In this document: piece by piece, positions 8,526 to 16,506 of the stretch
Position numbering within the stretch: the first letter of the stretch is position 1
How the letters are laid out: the number at the start of each line of letters is the position of its first letter
Origin: Chrysochromulina parva
Taxonomy: Eukaryota > Haptophyta > Prymnesiales > Chrysochromulinaceae
Reading direction: 5' to 3'
Assembly: GCA_002887195.1 (NCBI GenBank)
Contig: PJAB01000566.1
Location: 1 to 23,702 of the forward strand
DNA length: 23,702 bases
Notes under the pieces: generated by a model
Database searches by the model: none
The model's input: the letters and a program-made list of their open reading frames with translations, nothing else
Told to the model about the DNA's origin: nothing
Translations under genes and position numbers: made by a program

Positions 8526-10783
8526 ATGGAGAGCGCCGCCCTGCGCTTACGCATTCGCGGGCCAGACGGTCAGACGAGCAGATGGCTGCCGTGCGACATG
8601 ACGCTCGTGGCGTTTGCCGAGGAAGCCAAGCTTCTGCTCGGTTGCGGCGACACAGACGTCGAGGTGCTCATCGGCGATCCTCCTAAGCGGATCGCGCCGC
8701 TCGATAGGAGGCACCTTTCCGCCGTCGCTGCGTCGGGTGACACGATCGTAATCAGACCGCTCGCTCTGGGGATCAAGCCGCCATCATTTCATGTCATCTC
8801 GAAGCCAGCTCCCTCTGCACCTGCTCAAGCGACTCGAGCTGCCGTTGCGCCATCGTCGCCGCCGCCGCCGTCGCCGCCGCCGCCCACGCCACCTGACCCA
8901 TTCGAGCAGATATTTTTCAACGGCGATGGTCTCGTAGCGCGGACCGAAAGTCTCATCGATAAGATTCTCATCGAAGGCGGTGGCCTCGATCTCGATTTCG
9001 ATCTCGAGGAAGACGATCGGCCTCCCAGCAGTCCTCCTGATGAGCTCTTCATCAGGAGGACACCCAGCAGCCCTTGGGCGTGCGCTGCCTGCACGCTCGT
9101 GAATACGGGTAGCGCCCTCGTGTGCGACGCATGCGGCGGCGCTCGGACGGGAGCAGCCATGAGCGCAACTAGTGCAGCTGGCTCTAGTAGAGCAGACGCC
9201 TCTCCCTCCGACCCTGTGGAAGGATCCGGTAGAGCAGACGCCTCTCCCTCCGACCCTGTGGAAGCCTGGCGTGTACAGCGGCGAGCGGCCAAGCGGCCGA
9301 TGAGGAGCTCTGCTGCACTGGCGTTGCCTAGCGTCTCCGATGATCGCTCCATACTAGGCAACTCCATATTAGGTGGAGCGGAGTTGCCTAATATGGATGT
9401 GCAAGCCGCACTTCATCTGTCCACCGTTGAGAACGTGATGAACGGTGAAGGATCTGCTGCGACGCTCGAGATCTACGCGAGATCTACGCGAGATATGAAC
9501 GGTGATGGATCTGCTGCGGCTCTCGAGAAGATGGTGAGCGCTCACGATGGCGCTGCCCTTGCTGCGCCTGCCACCCATGCCGCTCCGGCCGCATCCCGCT
9601 GCCAGCATGGAGCAGTGCCAATCTCAATCAACCGGCATGTGCGCGTGATATCTCAACGCTCTCCCGCCCACCACAACGCTCGCCCCGTCTCGCCCCGTCT
9701 CGCAGCCGGACGACAACAGCTGCCTGTTCCATGCGGTGAGCTTCCTCCTGAGTCCGTGGTCGTCGACGCAGGAGTTGCGCCAGACGGTGGTGCAGTCGGT
9801 GCGATCGGATCCCGTGCGGTGGGACGTAGCGACACTCGGAAGGCCCATCGAGGAGTATCTCGCGTATATCTCGGACGATAGTCGATGGGGCGGGCAGGTA
9901 GGGCTCCTCTGATTGACTCGCCATGAGTATCTCGCGTATATCTCGGACGATAATCGATGGGGCGGGCAGGTAGGGCTCCTCTGATTGACTCGCCATTCGG
10001 TGCCACGAGTTGCCTCTGAGTGCCACAGACTGTGGTTGCCTGTGGTTGCCCTCATTGCGGACCTGCGCCAATCATTACCAAATATGGCAGGTGGAGCTCG
10101 CGATCTTCGCCGAGAATCTCGAGGCCGAGATCTCCGTTACGGACGTCCAATCCGGGCGAGCGGACGTCTACGGCTCTGGGCAGGGCTTTCCAAGGCGCAT
10201 CTACATGCTCTTCAGCGGGATCCACTTCGACGCGGTCGTCGTCGAGGGTCTGCGGACGGTGCCCACCACCGCCACGGCGCGCATCGCGAGGGCGGATGCG
10301 CTCGTCGCGGCGCTCGCCACCGAGCAACGAGCCTGCGGCGGCTACACGGATCAGGCGACAATGGTGCTCATGTGCGCCACCTGCGGGCCGACCAGATCCC
10401 ACAGACCAGATCCCACTGACCAGATCCCACCGACCAGATCCCACTGACCAGATCCCACTGACCAGATCCCACTGACCAGATCCCACAGACCAGATCCCAC
10501 AGACCAGATCCCACCGACCAGATCCCACCGACCAGATCCCACCGACCAGATCCCACTGACCAGATCCCACTGACCAGATCCCACAGACCAGATCCCACCG
10601 ACCAGATCCCACCGACCAGATCCCACCCCGATCCGGCGTGCGTGCGAGTGCTCACCACGGCGCCGTTGACCCTCCCACAGGTGCGCCGCCTGCGGACAGA
10701 TCGTTCACGGCGAAAAGGAGGCCCGCAGGCACGCTGGCTCCTTTGGCCACAAGGACTTTGTGCAGCCCGGGGGCTATTCATAG
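8526..10783 (+). CDS. OTU1/YOD1-type ubiquitin thioesterase with added RanBP2 zinc finger, four exons
   Basis: Cysteine deubiquitinase of the OTU1 family, which works with p97/Cdc48 in ER-associated degradation. Proposed exons: 8526-9638, 9706-9897, 10091-10371, 10681-10783 (562 residues, all in phase). Domains: UBX-like at 1-80 (ALRLRIRGPDGQ, then VLIGDPPKRIAPLD); RanBP2/NZF-type zinc finger at about 184-208 (WACAACTLVNTGSALVCDAC); low-complexity linker; OTU catalytic domain with PDDNSCLFHAV (Asp and catalytic Cys), WGGQVELAIF, and GIHFDAV with the catalytic His; C-terminal C2H2 finger MCAACGQIVHGEKEARRHAG then FGHKDF. The start was chosen at the first Met before the UBX-like domain. The end of exon 1 is uncertain: a donor at 9534 also keeps the frame. 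The zinc finger is split by the last intron. The NZF is not part of usual OTU1 architecture. Confidence 0.9.
9024..9070 (+). repeat. Palindrome flanked by an 8-bp direct repeat within OTU1 coding sequence
   Basis: A perfect 12-bp inverted repeat (arms 9032-9043 and 9049-9060, loop GCTCT) contains CTGATGAG and TTCATCAG. It is bracketed by CCCAGCAG at 9024-9031 and 9063-9070. The two direct-repeat copies are 39 bp apart, exactly 13 codons. The arms match the hairpin found at the 3' ends of introns on the other strand at 19067-19086 and 19417-19436. Confidence 0.85.
9187..9264 (+). repeat. In-frame 42-bp tandem duplication in the OTU1 linker
   Basis: The segment starting GTAGAGCAGACGCCTCTCCC at 9187 recurs at 9229, a 42-bp (14-codon) offset, encoding two copies of GRADASPSDPVE-like sequence. 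Confidence 0.9.
9349..9396 (+). repeat. 17-bp inverted repeat in the OTU1 linker
   Basis: Arm 9349-9365 (CCATACTAGGCAACTCC) and arm 9380-9396 (GGAGTTGCCTAATATGG) pair at 16 of 17 positions around a 14-base loop. It lies in coding sequence just before the conserved part of the protein. Confidence 0.9.
9438..9530 (+). repeat. In-frame 57-bp tandem duplication in the OTU1 linker
   Basis: ATGAACGGTGAAGGATCTGC at 9438 is repeated at 9495 as ATGAACGGTGATGGATCTGC, a 19-codon offset. A short GAGATCTACGC repeat lies between them. Confidence 0.85.
9853..9996 (+). repeat. 72-bp tandem duplication across the exon 2/intron 2 junction of OTU1
   Basis: Copy 1 is 9853-9924 and copy 2 is 9925-9996, identical except for one base. 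Each holds 45 bp of exon 2 end (GAGTATCTCGCG to GGGCGGGCAG) plus 27 bp of intron start (GTAGGGCTCC onward). Splicing at the first donor (9898) is required because reading on meets an in-frame TGA. The second donor is an intronic decoy. Confidence 0.95.
10391..10626 (+). repeat. 14-bp minisatellite in OTU1 intron 3, 17 copies
   Basis: Unit ACCAGATCCCACNG with N mostly A, T or C; 17 copies at a constant 14-bp step fill most of intron 3 (10372-10680). Because 14 is not a multiple of three, all frames stay open over it on both strands, which produces long spurious open frames. Confidence 0.97.
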
Positions 10784-10837
10784 CTCCAGCCGAGGCTATT
10801 CATAGCTCCAGCCGAGGCTATTCTTAGCTCCAGCCGA
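10771..10837 (+). repeat. 22-bp tandem repeat spanning the OTU1 stop codon
   Basis: Three copies of GGCTATTCATAGCTCCAGCCGA (two identical, the third with one change), beginning in the last codons of OTU1. The first copy supplies the TAG stop at 10781-10783; the other copies are in the 3' UTR. Confidence 0.9.
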
Positions 10838-11182
10838 GCTGCTCCCTCCGATCAGGATAGGCCCTGGGCTAGGCTAGTTCTACATCATGGCGGGCACTCT
10901 CATCTCAACTGCGCCTCTCTTTCCAGCGGAGCAGGTTGACAATCAACCGAATCTCAAAACGCACACCGTGAACGCGCGCGCAGCGTGAACGCACGCGCCC
11001 ATAACAATGTTCACATCTTCAAGAGCTGAGGTCTTCCAAACCCCTTGTTTTCTTATGAGACGTGATTAAAAGCGGCCACCAGCCCGAAACGAACTCTTTT
11101 GTAAAACTCAGCACGGACAACATCGAAAAAACCCCGGAAAAGGAAATCTTCCTTTTCAAGGTCCTGGACGAACGACAATCAG
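10784..11182. other. 3' flank of OTU1 and upstream region of the next gene
   Basis: After the 22-bp repeat there is no recognisable gene. The part from about 11040 is A-rich with open sequence in another frame (11062-11433, beginning MIKSGHQPETNSF). That frame overlaps the 11183 frame and has no known motif, so it is not called. A short inverted sequence (GGAAATCTTCC, TTCAAGGTCC) is present near 11140. Confidence 0.4.
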
Positions 11183-11710
11183 ATGTCGAACCTAGCGAAG
11201 GTGAACCTATCGACGGTGGGCGTCCCATCGCTACGCCCGCGGGATTTCGCGAAACACAGACGGGAATCGAGCTTCGTGCTCACCCTAAACCCTCCTCTTG
11301 GTGCTGCTCGCTCGCTGCCGGAGCGGCTGGAAGACCAAGCTCGCTTCGGGGGGGCTGCGTCCAAGTCCAAGCCCTCCTCCAAGTCCATGACCACCACCCA
11401 CGCTCAGACCGTGAAAAACACCGTCTGGCATAGGCAGGAGAGGGTGTCAATCGCTCGACTCCACGCGCTTGGTAGTTCCGTCTCGCTTCCAGGGACACGT
11501 AAAGAGCTCAGCCCCTCACTCAAGGCGAGCGTCAACAGACTGACGCGGCCGAAATCAATCGAAGTGTTCGAGTTCGAGGAGCACGGCACTCCTCCGCTTG
11601 CATTGCGCCGCAATTCCGCCTCCGACTTCACCTTTCCGAGTGCGTCCGACATGTCTCAGTACATGGCTGCTATTGCAGCCTTGCCTGAAACAGGCTCGAA
11701 GCACCGTTGA
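11183..11710 (+). CDS. Hypothetical Ser/Thr-rich basic protein
   Basis: 175 residues with no recognised domain, signal peptide or membrane segment. The composition is rich in Ser, Arg and Lys, with a KSKPSSKS cluster near residue 60 and RRNSASDFTFPSAS near 145, which looks like a basophilic kinase site. The frame is preferred over the overlapping 11062 frame because it is longer, ends in a plausible soluble tail (MSQYMAAIAALPE) and has GC-rich third positions like its neighbours. It may be part of a spliced gene starting upstream. Coding status is likely but not proven. Confidence 0.5.
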   Translation: MSNLAKVNLSTVGVPSLRPRDFAKHRRESSFVLTLNPPLGAARSLPERLEDQARFGGAASKSKPSSKSMTTTHAQTVKNTVWHRQERVSIARLHALGSSVSLPGTRKELSPSLKASVNRLTRPKSIEVFEFEEHGTPPLALRRNSASDFTFPSASDMSQYMAAIAALPETGSKHR

Positions 11711-12375
11711 CGTCGCCCCCCGGCGGAACCCTTTCTGGATTCGTTCCTAAAGCTGCACTCCCGTCGAGGGTCGAGCGACTGACACCGTGCCAGAATCGCC
11801 CTACGTCTGCGAGACGGAGACCTCAGCGCTCGAGGAGTACGACGAATTAGTTCTACTGTGGAAGTAGCACTACGTACCGTTCAGCTTTTTATGGGACCGT
11901 TTGTGTCTTTGTGAGCTCCGAGTCTCGTGAGAGGTGTCGTGACTCGTGTGTGGCAGTAGCAGTAGTGTGTAATGTAGTGTGTAGTAAAGCATGATATTCT
12001 CAGTGTCGTGACTTGTGTCGCCCACGTCTTGACTTCTTGTATGTTCGTCTATATCGTAAAAAAGGCATGAAAAAAGGAGGACGTACCTCTACCTGACTGA
12101 AAATTTCTTCATCTTCTCATGTTTATGCGAGTTTATGCCAGTGAGAAGCGTATACACCTGATCTTCGATGTATGTAGTCCGCGAGAGGGCGCAGCGGTCC
12201 TCAGGTAACTGTTGCCCGAGGACCCAGTGTGCTGCTAGTCGGTCGTGATGATGCCCTTTTCCTGCCTTGATGCTCAGCGGCAGATTGAGGCAGATTGAGG
12301 CAGATTGAGTCCTTCGGATAGACTCGAGGTGGTTGATGAGCTCATCATCACGCACTGCAACCCGGAGCCTTCAGA
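11711..12375. other. Convergent 3' flanks of the hypothetical gene and eIF2B alpha
   Basis: T/G-rich DNA (GTGTGTAATGTAGTGTG near 11965, long GTGT stretches) typical of 3' UTR or terminator sequence. A minus-strand frame at 12089-12355 (88 codons) shows no family features. Contains three tandem GCAGATTGAG units (12280-12309) and a perfect palindrome TGATGAGCTCATCA (12334-12347). Confidence 0.5.
12280..12309. repeat. Three tandem 10-bp GCAGATTGAG units
   Basis: Exact triplication directly 3' of the eIF2B alpha coding end, presumably in its 3' UTR or beyond. Confidence 0.9.
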
Positions 12376-13488
12376 CTAGTCGAAGAGCTTGATGAGCTCG
12401 TCACTCACCGCGCTCGGCGTGAGTACACCTAGGTCGGTGAAGAGCAGCTGCACGTAATTTGGCGGCGTGTAGTCGCGTGAGGGCTTCTCCGCGATGAGCG
12501 GGGGCGGCGGCGGTCCTCGACCAACAAATGCCGCGTGCTCGCGCGCTGACTCGTGTTCGGGGAGGTCGTTTTGCGAGAGCGGGAAGAGGCGCGCAAACTT
12601 GGTGGACTCGGACGCGATGTAGAAGGGCTTTTTGAACGCGTGTGCGACGATCGCCATCTGGTACGTACCTGATGAGGGACGCCAGGTAGGTCATCAGGGG
12701 CCATCAGAGGTCATCAGAGGTCATCAGAGGTCATCAGTGGTCATCAGAGGTCATCAGGGGTCCTCAGAGTTCATCAGAGGGGCCCTCAGAGGTCATCAGA
12801 AAGGCATCCGATCGGCGAGGTCATCAGAGGCACTCAGCGTACCCGTCTTGTTGATGACGCCGCCCGACTCAAGGACCGCCTCTGCGCCGCAGAGGACCAT
12901 CTGGCAGCGCGTCATGACGTAAGCGACCGCGGCGTCCTCGACCATTGTCACCGGCACACCCGCCTGCGCCAGCTGCTGCGCCGTTGTGTGCCCGTCGCCT
13001 TGAGGGTGCGACTCGGCCACGATGACGCTAAAGTGCTTCGTCTTCGCGGCCGCGAGCAGCAGCGCGACGACGCAGCGCGAGTAGCCCAGCGTGAGCACGA
13101 CGCCGCCGGCGTCGACAAAGGGCGCGCCGATCTTGGCGATCTTGCTCCGCGCCTCGATGGTCGTGCGGGCAAGCATCTCGCCGCGCTCGATGAGCAGCCG
13201 CCGGATGTCGTCGAAGTCGCGCGCCTCGAGCGCTGTGCGTGTAATGAAGCGGACAAAGAGCTCGCAGAGCGATGCTATCGACATCGGCGCGTCGCGCAGC
13301 GAGCTCAGCGCGGCGCCCGCCTCGCGGAGCACCTCGCTCAGGCCCATGATCGTTGTCGCGCTGCTGCCCTTGATCGACTCGGTGAGCGCTTTGATCGCCG
13401 CCGCGCTCGGCCCGGCAACCGGATCCTCGGCGAGGAAGCTGGTGTAGGCGGCTGCCGCCTTGGACGCCGCCTTGGAGACGGCAGGCAT
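12376..13488 (-). CDS. Translation initiation factor eIF2B subunit alpha, two exons
   Basis: Regulatory subunit of the eIF2B guanine-nucleotide exchange complex, which senses phosphorylated eIF2 alpha. Exon 1 is 12843-13488 and exon 2 is 12376-12668; the join splits a Gly codon and restores the conserved INKTGTYQMAIVAHAFKKPF. The total is 312 residues, close to the family's ~305. Other family marks: LIERGEMLARTTIEAR, LTLGYSRCV, VAESHPQGDGH, AAVAYVMTRCQMVLCGAEAV, ESGG, KFARLFPLSQNDLP, and the nearly invariant C terminus LLFTDLGVLTPSAVSDELIK. The 174-bp intron (12669-12842) starts GTACGCTGAG and exon 2 starts GTACGTACC. The last ten intron bases, CCCTCATCAG, are shared with introns of the gene at 17401-21421. 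Identity is certain. Confidence 0.95.
12669..12842 (-). repeat. eIF2B alpha intron made mostly of a 10-bp repeat
   Basis: On the plus strand the unit is TCATCAGAGG, about ten copies between 12689 and 12800 with scattered substitutions. On the gene strand this reads CCTCTGATGA. The 3' end, CCTGATGACC to CCCTCATCAGG, can form a loose hairpin at the acceptor. The first intron bases include CTGAGTGCC, also seen in importin and 867-residue-gene introns. Confidence 0.85.
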
Positions 13489-13848
13489 CTTGGTTGCTCC
13501 TGGACACGCAACCCCGCTCTTACGCTTGCTTTACGCTTCGTCACCGCGTGAAGGTGTCAAGACAAGTCAAGACGAGCAAGTTTTCCACAGCGGAGAAGGC
13601 ACGGCGCGTTGTGAGCACCACCGTTCGTAAGGGCTGGCAGGCAAGCGGAGAACCACCTTACTTTGCTACTACGGCCCCCCTCTGGTGGCCGGTCACGGTC
13701 CGGAGCCGGCCTGTGGGTGTTTCAGGCGGTCGACTGGTCGCCATACAAAACAGCACGGCGGGGCAACCATACGTGAACCTTGGCCTTGAGACTTTTTGAA
13801 ACATCTCGCGTCGTCTCGGCACGTGTTTTTTTGCTGCTTGGAGGGCGA
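13489..13848. promoter_or_regulatory. Divergent intergenic region between eIF2B alpha and the LRR gene
   Basis: 360 bp separate the eIF2B alpha ATG from the preferred LRR start. Contains a short repeat (GTCAAGACAAGTCAAGACGAG near 13557). An in-frame upstream Met for the LRR protein at 13780 would shorten the region. No promoter element was identified. Confidence 0.3.
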
Positions 13849-16506
13849 ATGCCTACTCGTCCGCCGCGGCAGCTCGCGCAACGGGGCCGGATCCGCCGTG
13901 CAACTGCCATTCGCGCCGCCTTGCTTCTGCTCGGCTTGGCACGGCTCGCGCCGGTGGCATCGCTCTGGGGTGCCACAGATCGGACCGTGTACGAGTGCGA
14001 GTACGACCTCGATGACGCTGCGTGCGTCGAATGCGCGGGCACGCCGAATGGGCTTGAGTGGCGGCCTAGGCCGCCCAGCTGCATCCATCATGTGGATGGA
14101 TGCTGCCAGGCACGCGGTATCAACGACGGATATGAGTACTTCATGAAGTCTTCGCTCGCCAGGTACTCGCCAGGGGATGTCGTCTCCTACTTCTTCCCGC
14201 GTGGTGACATGATCAATTGGGTCGAGGCGGATGCTGCTTCAGGCCTTGGTCCTCCGGGACGGTGCGTCTGGGACGAAGACTGGACCGTCGAGATTGCTAG
14301 GTGCCGTATCATGCCGCCGCCGCCGCCCTCACCGCCAGAGCCACCCAACTCGCCGCCGCCGCCGAGTCCACCTCCAGAGCCGCCTTCCCTGCCACCTGAC
14401 GAGCCACCGCAGCCACCGCCGGTACCACCGCCGCCGAGCCTCCGCCCTTCTCCGGAACCCCCCACGCCATCGCCACCGGGGCTGCCATATGGCGTGGGAA
14501 CCGGTGGCAGCGTGTTTGGCTTCGACGGCGAGGCTCACCAGCTTGCTTATAGCACTAGGAAGAGCTGGGGCGGCCACTCGGACGTCATCTTCGGGCGACG
14601 CATAGTCCACACCCATAGTTTGAACTACACGCCGCCCAACTTCCCAATCGAACCGAGCGGCAACGGCACGTACGATGACTATCGTGCCCTCGTCGAGCTG
14701 TACGAGGCCACCGCTGGACCATCATGGCTCTTCAATACAGGGTGGATGGACGGCGCTGACCCTTGTGGGCGCCCGTTACGCGACGCGAACGGAGCACTAA
14801 CGGGTGAGTTGGGTGTCTCGTGGCAAGGGGCCATGTGCAGCCCGATCACCCCTGCGACTGTCTGCACGGCCGGCATCCCCGTGTGCGATATGTGCTTGGA
14901 GCCAATACCTCGAAGCCAGTGCCCACCTCAAAATGTGCTCCAAGTCTCTCCCAACTGCCAGGCGGCAGCGTTTGGCCAACTCTGCGAAGGTGACGGGGAG
15001 TGCGGCACCAGCGATGAGCTGAACAACTGCGGCCAGGGTGACTTGCAATTCGATGTGTACCGCAAGGTGGCGGTGCCGACCCCCGAGTACCGGCTCACCC
15101 GCCTCTACCTCCCAGGCAACAATCTCACAGGCATCCTTCCCCCGCATCTCGGGCTCGCACGCCACCTGCAGCGCATCGAGATGTACAACAATCGAATGTC
15201 GGGCACGCTGCCAACGCAACTCGCTCTCCTCACAAGCCTCTACAGCTTGAGCCTCTCCAACAACCGCATCGTGGGCACGCTGCCGCCCACACTCTTCTCC
15301 GCGTCGAGCTGGCGCGCCGCCGAGTGTGGCGGTCATTTGGGCCGCGCACGCACCGATTGCAAGCCGCCCTCTGTGCTACTGAGCAGCAACTCGCTCAGCG
15401 GCACCTTGCCCAGTGAGCTCGGTACCATCCGCTCAACGCAAGTGACCTTCCACTGTGGCGATGGCTCGATAGGTGCTTCCTCGCCTTCGACGGATGGGTT
15501 CAACTACTGCGCGAACATGGTCGAGTGCCCTTGCGGCCGGTGCTGCATGTGCAGCTGCAATGTGCCGCGCGGCCTCCAGGTGCTCGAGCTGCATCGCAAC
15601 CGCCTCTCGGGCGTCTTGCCCACGCAGCTCGGCAACGTTGAGCTCGCTGTGCTCCCGACGCCCGTGCAACCGAACGTCTACGGGCTCGGCCGCAGCCCGT
15701 CACGTCTGAGCGGCCAATTGCGCGACATCGCGTTGCAAGACAACCGGCTGTCGGGGTCTATCCCGTTCGAGCTCGGCAATCTCACGTCGCTGCGTGACTT
15801 GCGGCTGCAAAACAACCGGCTCTCGGGGACGCTGCCGGACGCGGTGCGGATCAACCAGAGCTGGCCGGAATCTTACGGGGTTCGAGGTCCAGGTGGGCCG
15901 GCCGGCTCGTTTGCGAGCGCGATCACGCCCACGGAGCTGGCCGTCTCGAGGCTGCGCACTCTGCACCTTGAGAATAATCGGCTCTCAGGATCCGTACCTC
16001 CCTCGATGACCGAGTGCACTTCGCTCGTGGACCTCCACCGCACCTTCGCACACAACCTGCTCTCGGGATCGACCCCACTCGAGCTTGCCGGCCATGGGAG
16101 GGAACAACGGTTCCACCCGTTGAGCCTCAACGGCGTCACGCACCCGGGCTCCCACCTACCCGCGGTGATGCGCTACCGCCAGTTCCGCGTCGGAATCCCG
16201 ATGGCCTTCCGCAGACCGGGGGACCTTCCTTACCAGACTTTTGAGGCACGCGACGCGTGCATGTGGAGCCCGAACGTGCGCTTTCGATGCGACCGTCAAG
16301 GCTTCGAAGTGGGCCAGGGCGGCGGGATGACGTACGTGCACTCTGGCGGTCCGAAGAGCTGCGCGGACCTCATCACCGTGGCGCCGTACGCTGGCAGGTG
16401 GGAGGACATCCCGCTCTCGCTCGAGAACAACCATCGGCCCTTGGATCCGAGGCGCTACCCGAATTCTACCCGAGGTTTTGTCTTTGAGAGGCCCGTGGGT
16501 CAGTAG
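13849..16506 (+). CDS. Secreted proline-rich leucine-rich-repeat protein
   Basis: Intronless. The frame opens at 13780, but the Met at 13849 places a basic then hydrophobic signal peptide ([19 protein letters not shown]) near the N terminus, giving 885 residues. A Cys-containing domain follows, then a hydroxyproline-type proline-rich linker (about 155-211, PPPPPSPPEPP and similar). An LRR N-cap follows (YRALVELYEATAGPSW, GWMDGADPC), then plant-type LRRs from about residue 416 (LTRLYLPGNNLTGILPPHLG; MYNNRMSGTLPTQL; LSNNRIVGTLPPTL; LHRNRLSGVLPTQL; LQDNRLSGSIPFEL; LQNNRLSGTLPDAV; LENNRLSGSVPPSM). Cys-rich insertions interrupt the array, for example NMVECPCGRCCMCSCNVPRG. No C-terminal membrane helix or kinase is visible, so a secreted or wall/scale-associated recognition or adhesion protein is likely. 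Confidence 0.85.
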   Translation: MPTRPPRQLAQRGRIRRATAIRAALLLLGLARLAPVASLWGATDRTVYECEYDLDDAACVECAGTPNGLEWRPRPPSCIHHVDGCCQARGINDGYEYFMKSSLARYSPGDVVSYFFPRGDMINWVEADAASGLGPPGRCVWDEDWTVEIARCRIMPPPPPSPPEPPNSPPPPSPPPEPPSLPPDEPPQPPPVPPPPSLRPSPEPPTPSPPGLPYGVGTGGSVFGFDGEAHQLAYSTRKSWGGHSDVIFGRRIVHTHSLNYTPPNFPIEPSGNGTYDDYRALVELYEATAGPSWLFNTGWMDGADPCGRPLRDANGALTGELGVSWQGAMCSPITPATVCTAGIPVCDMCLEPIPRSQCPPQNVLQVSPNCQAAAFGQLCEGDGECGTSDELNNCGQGDLQFDVYRKVAVPTPEYRLTRLYLPGNNLTGILPPHLGLARHLQRIEMYNNRMSGTLPTQLALLTSLYSLSLSNNRIVGTLPPTLFSASSWRAAECGGHLGRARTDCKPPSVLLSSNSLSGTLPSELGTIRSTQVTFHCGDGSIGASSPSTDGFNYCANMVECPCGRCCMCSCNVPRGLQVLELHRNRLSGVLPTQLGNVELAVLPTPVQPNVYGLGRSPSRLSGQLRDIALQDNRLSGSIPFELGNLTSLRDLRLQNNRLSGTLPDAVRINQSWPESYGVRGPGGPAGSFASAITPTELAVSRLRTLHLENNRLSGSVPPSMTECTSLVDLHRTFAHNLLSGSTPLELAGHGREQRFHPLSLNGVTHPGSHLPAVMRYRQFRVGIPMAFRRPGDLPYQTFEARDACMWSPNVRFRCDRQGFEVGQGGGMTYVHSGGPKSCADLITVAPYAGRWEDIPLSLENNHRPLDPRRYPNSTRGFVFERPVGQ
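14311..14482 (+). repeat. Proline-rich low-complexity tract of the LRR protein
   Basis: CCGCC/CCACC-rich sequence encoding runs such as PPPPPSPPEPP and SPPPEPPSLPP. It separates the N-terminal Cys domain from the LRR region and resembles extensin-like spacers of algal wall proteins. Confidence 0.85.

Noticed and set aside
9534..9705. Alternative OTU1 intron 1 with donor GTGAGC at 9534
   Set aside because: It also keeps the frame, so it cannot be excluded, but the 67-bp intron from 9639 (GTGCGCG donor) keeps VPISINRH next to the OTU start, which suits the family better, and its GTGCG donor matches other introns here.
10391..10626. Possible CRISPR-like array
   Set aside because: The repeats are directly adjacent 14-bp units with no unique spacers, in a eukaryotic intron.
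10052..10781. Minus-strand frames with WSVGSG-type peptide repeats
   Set aside because: These are translations of the 14-bp intron minisatellite in OTU1, open in every frame because the unit lacks stops.
11062..11433. Overlapping 123-codon plus-strand frame
   Set aside because: Conflicts with the longer 11183-11710 frame and becomes low-complexity at its end; could be a 5' exon of a spliced gene, but nothing shows it.
12089..12355. 88-codon minus-strand frame after eIF2B alpha
   Set aside because: No family resemblance, and it spans the GCAGATTGAG triplication and a palindrome; likely chance.
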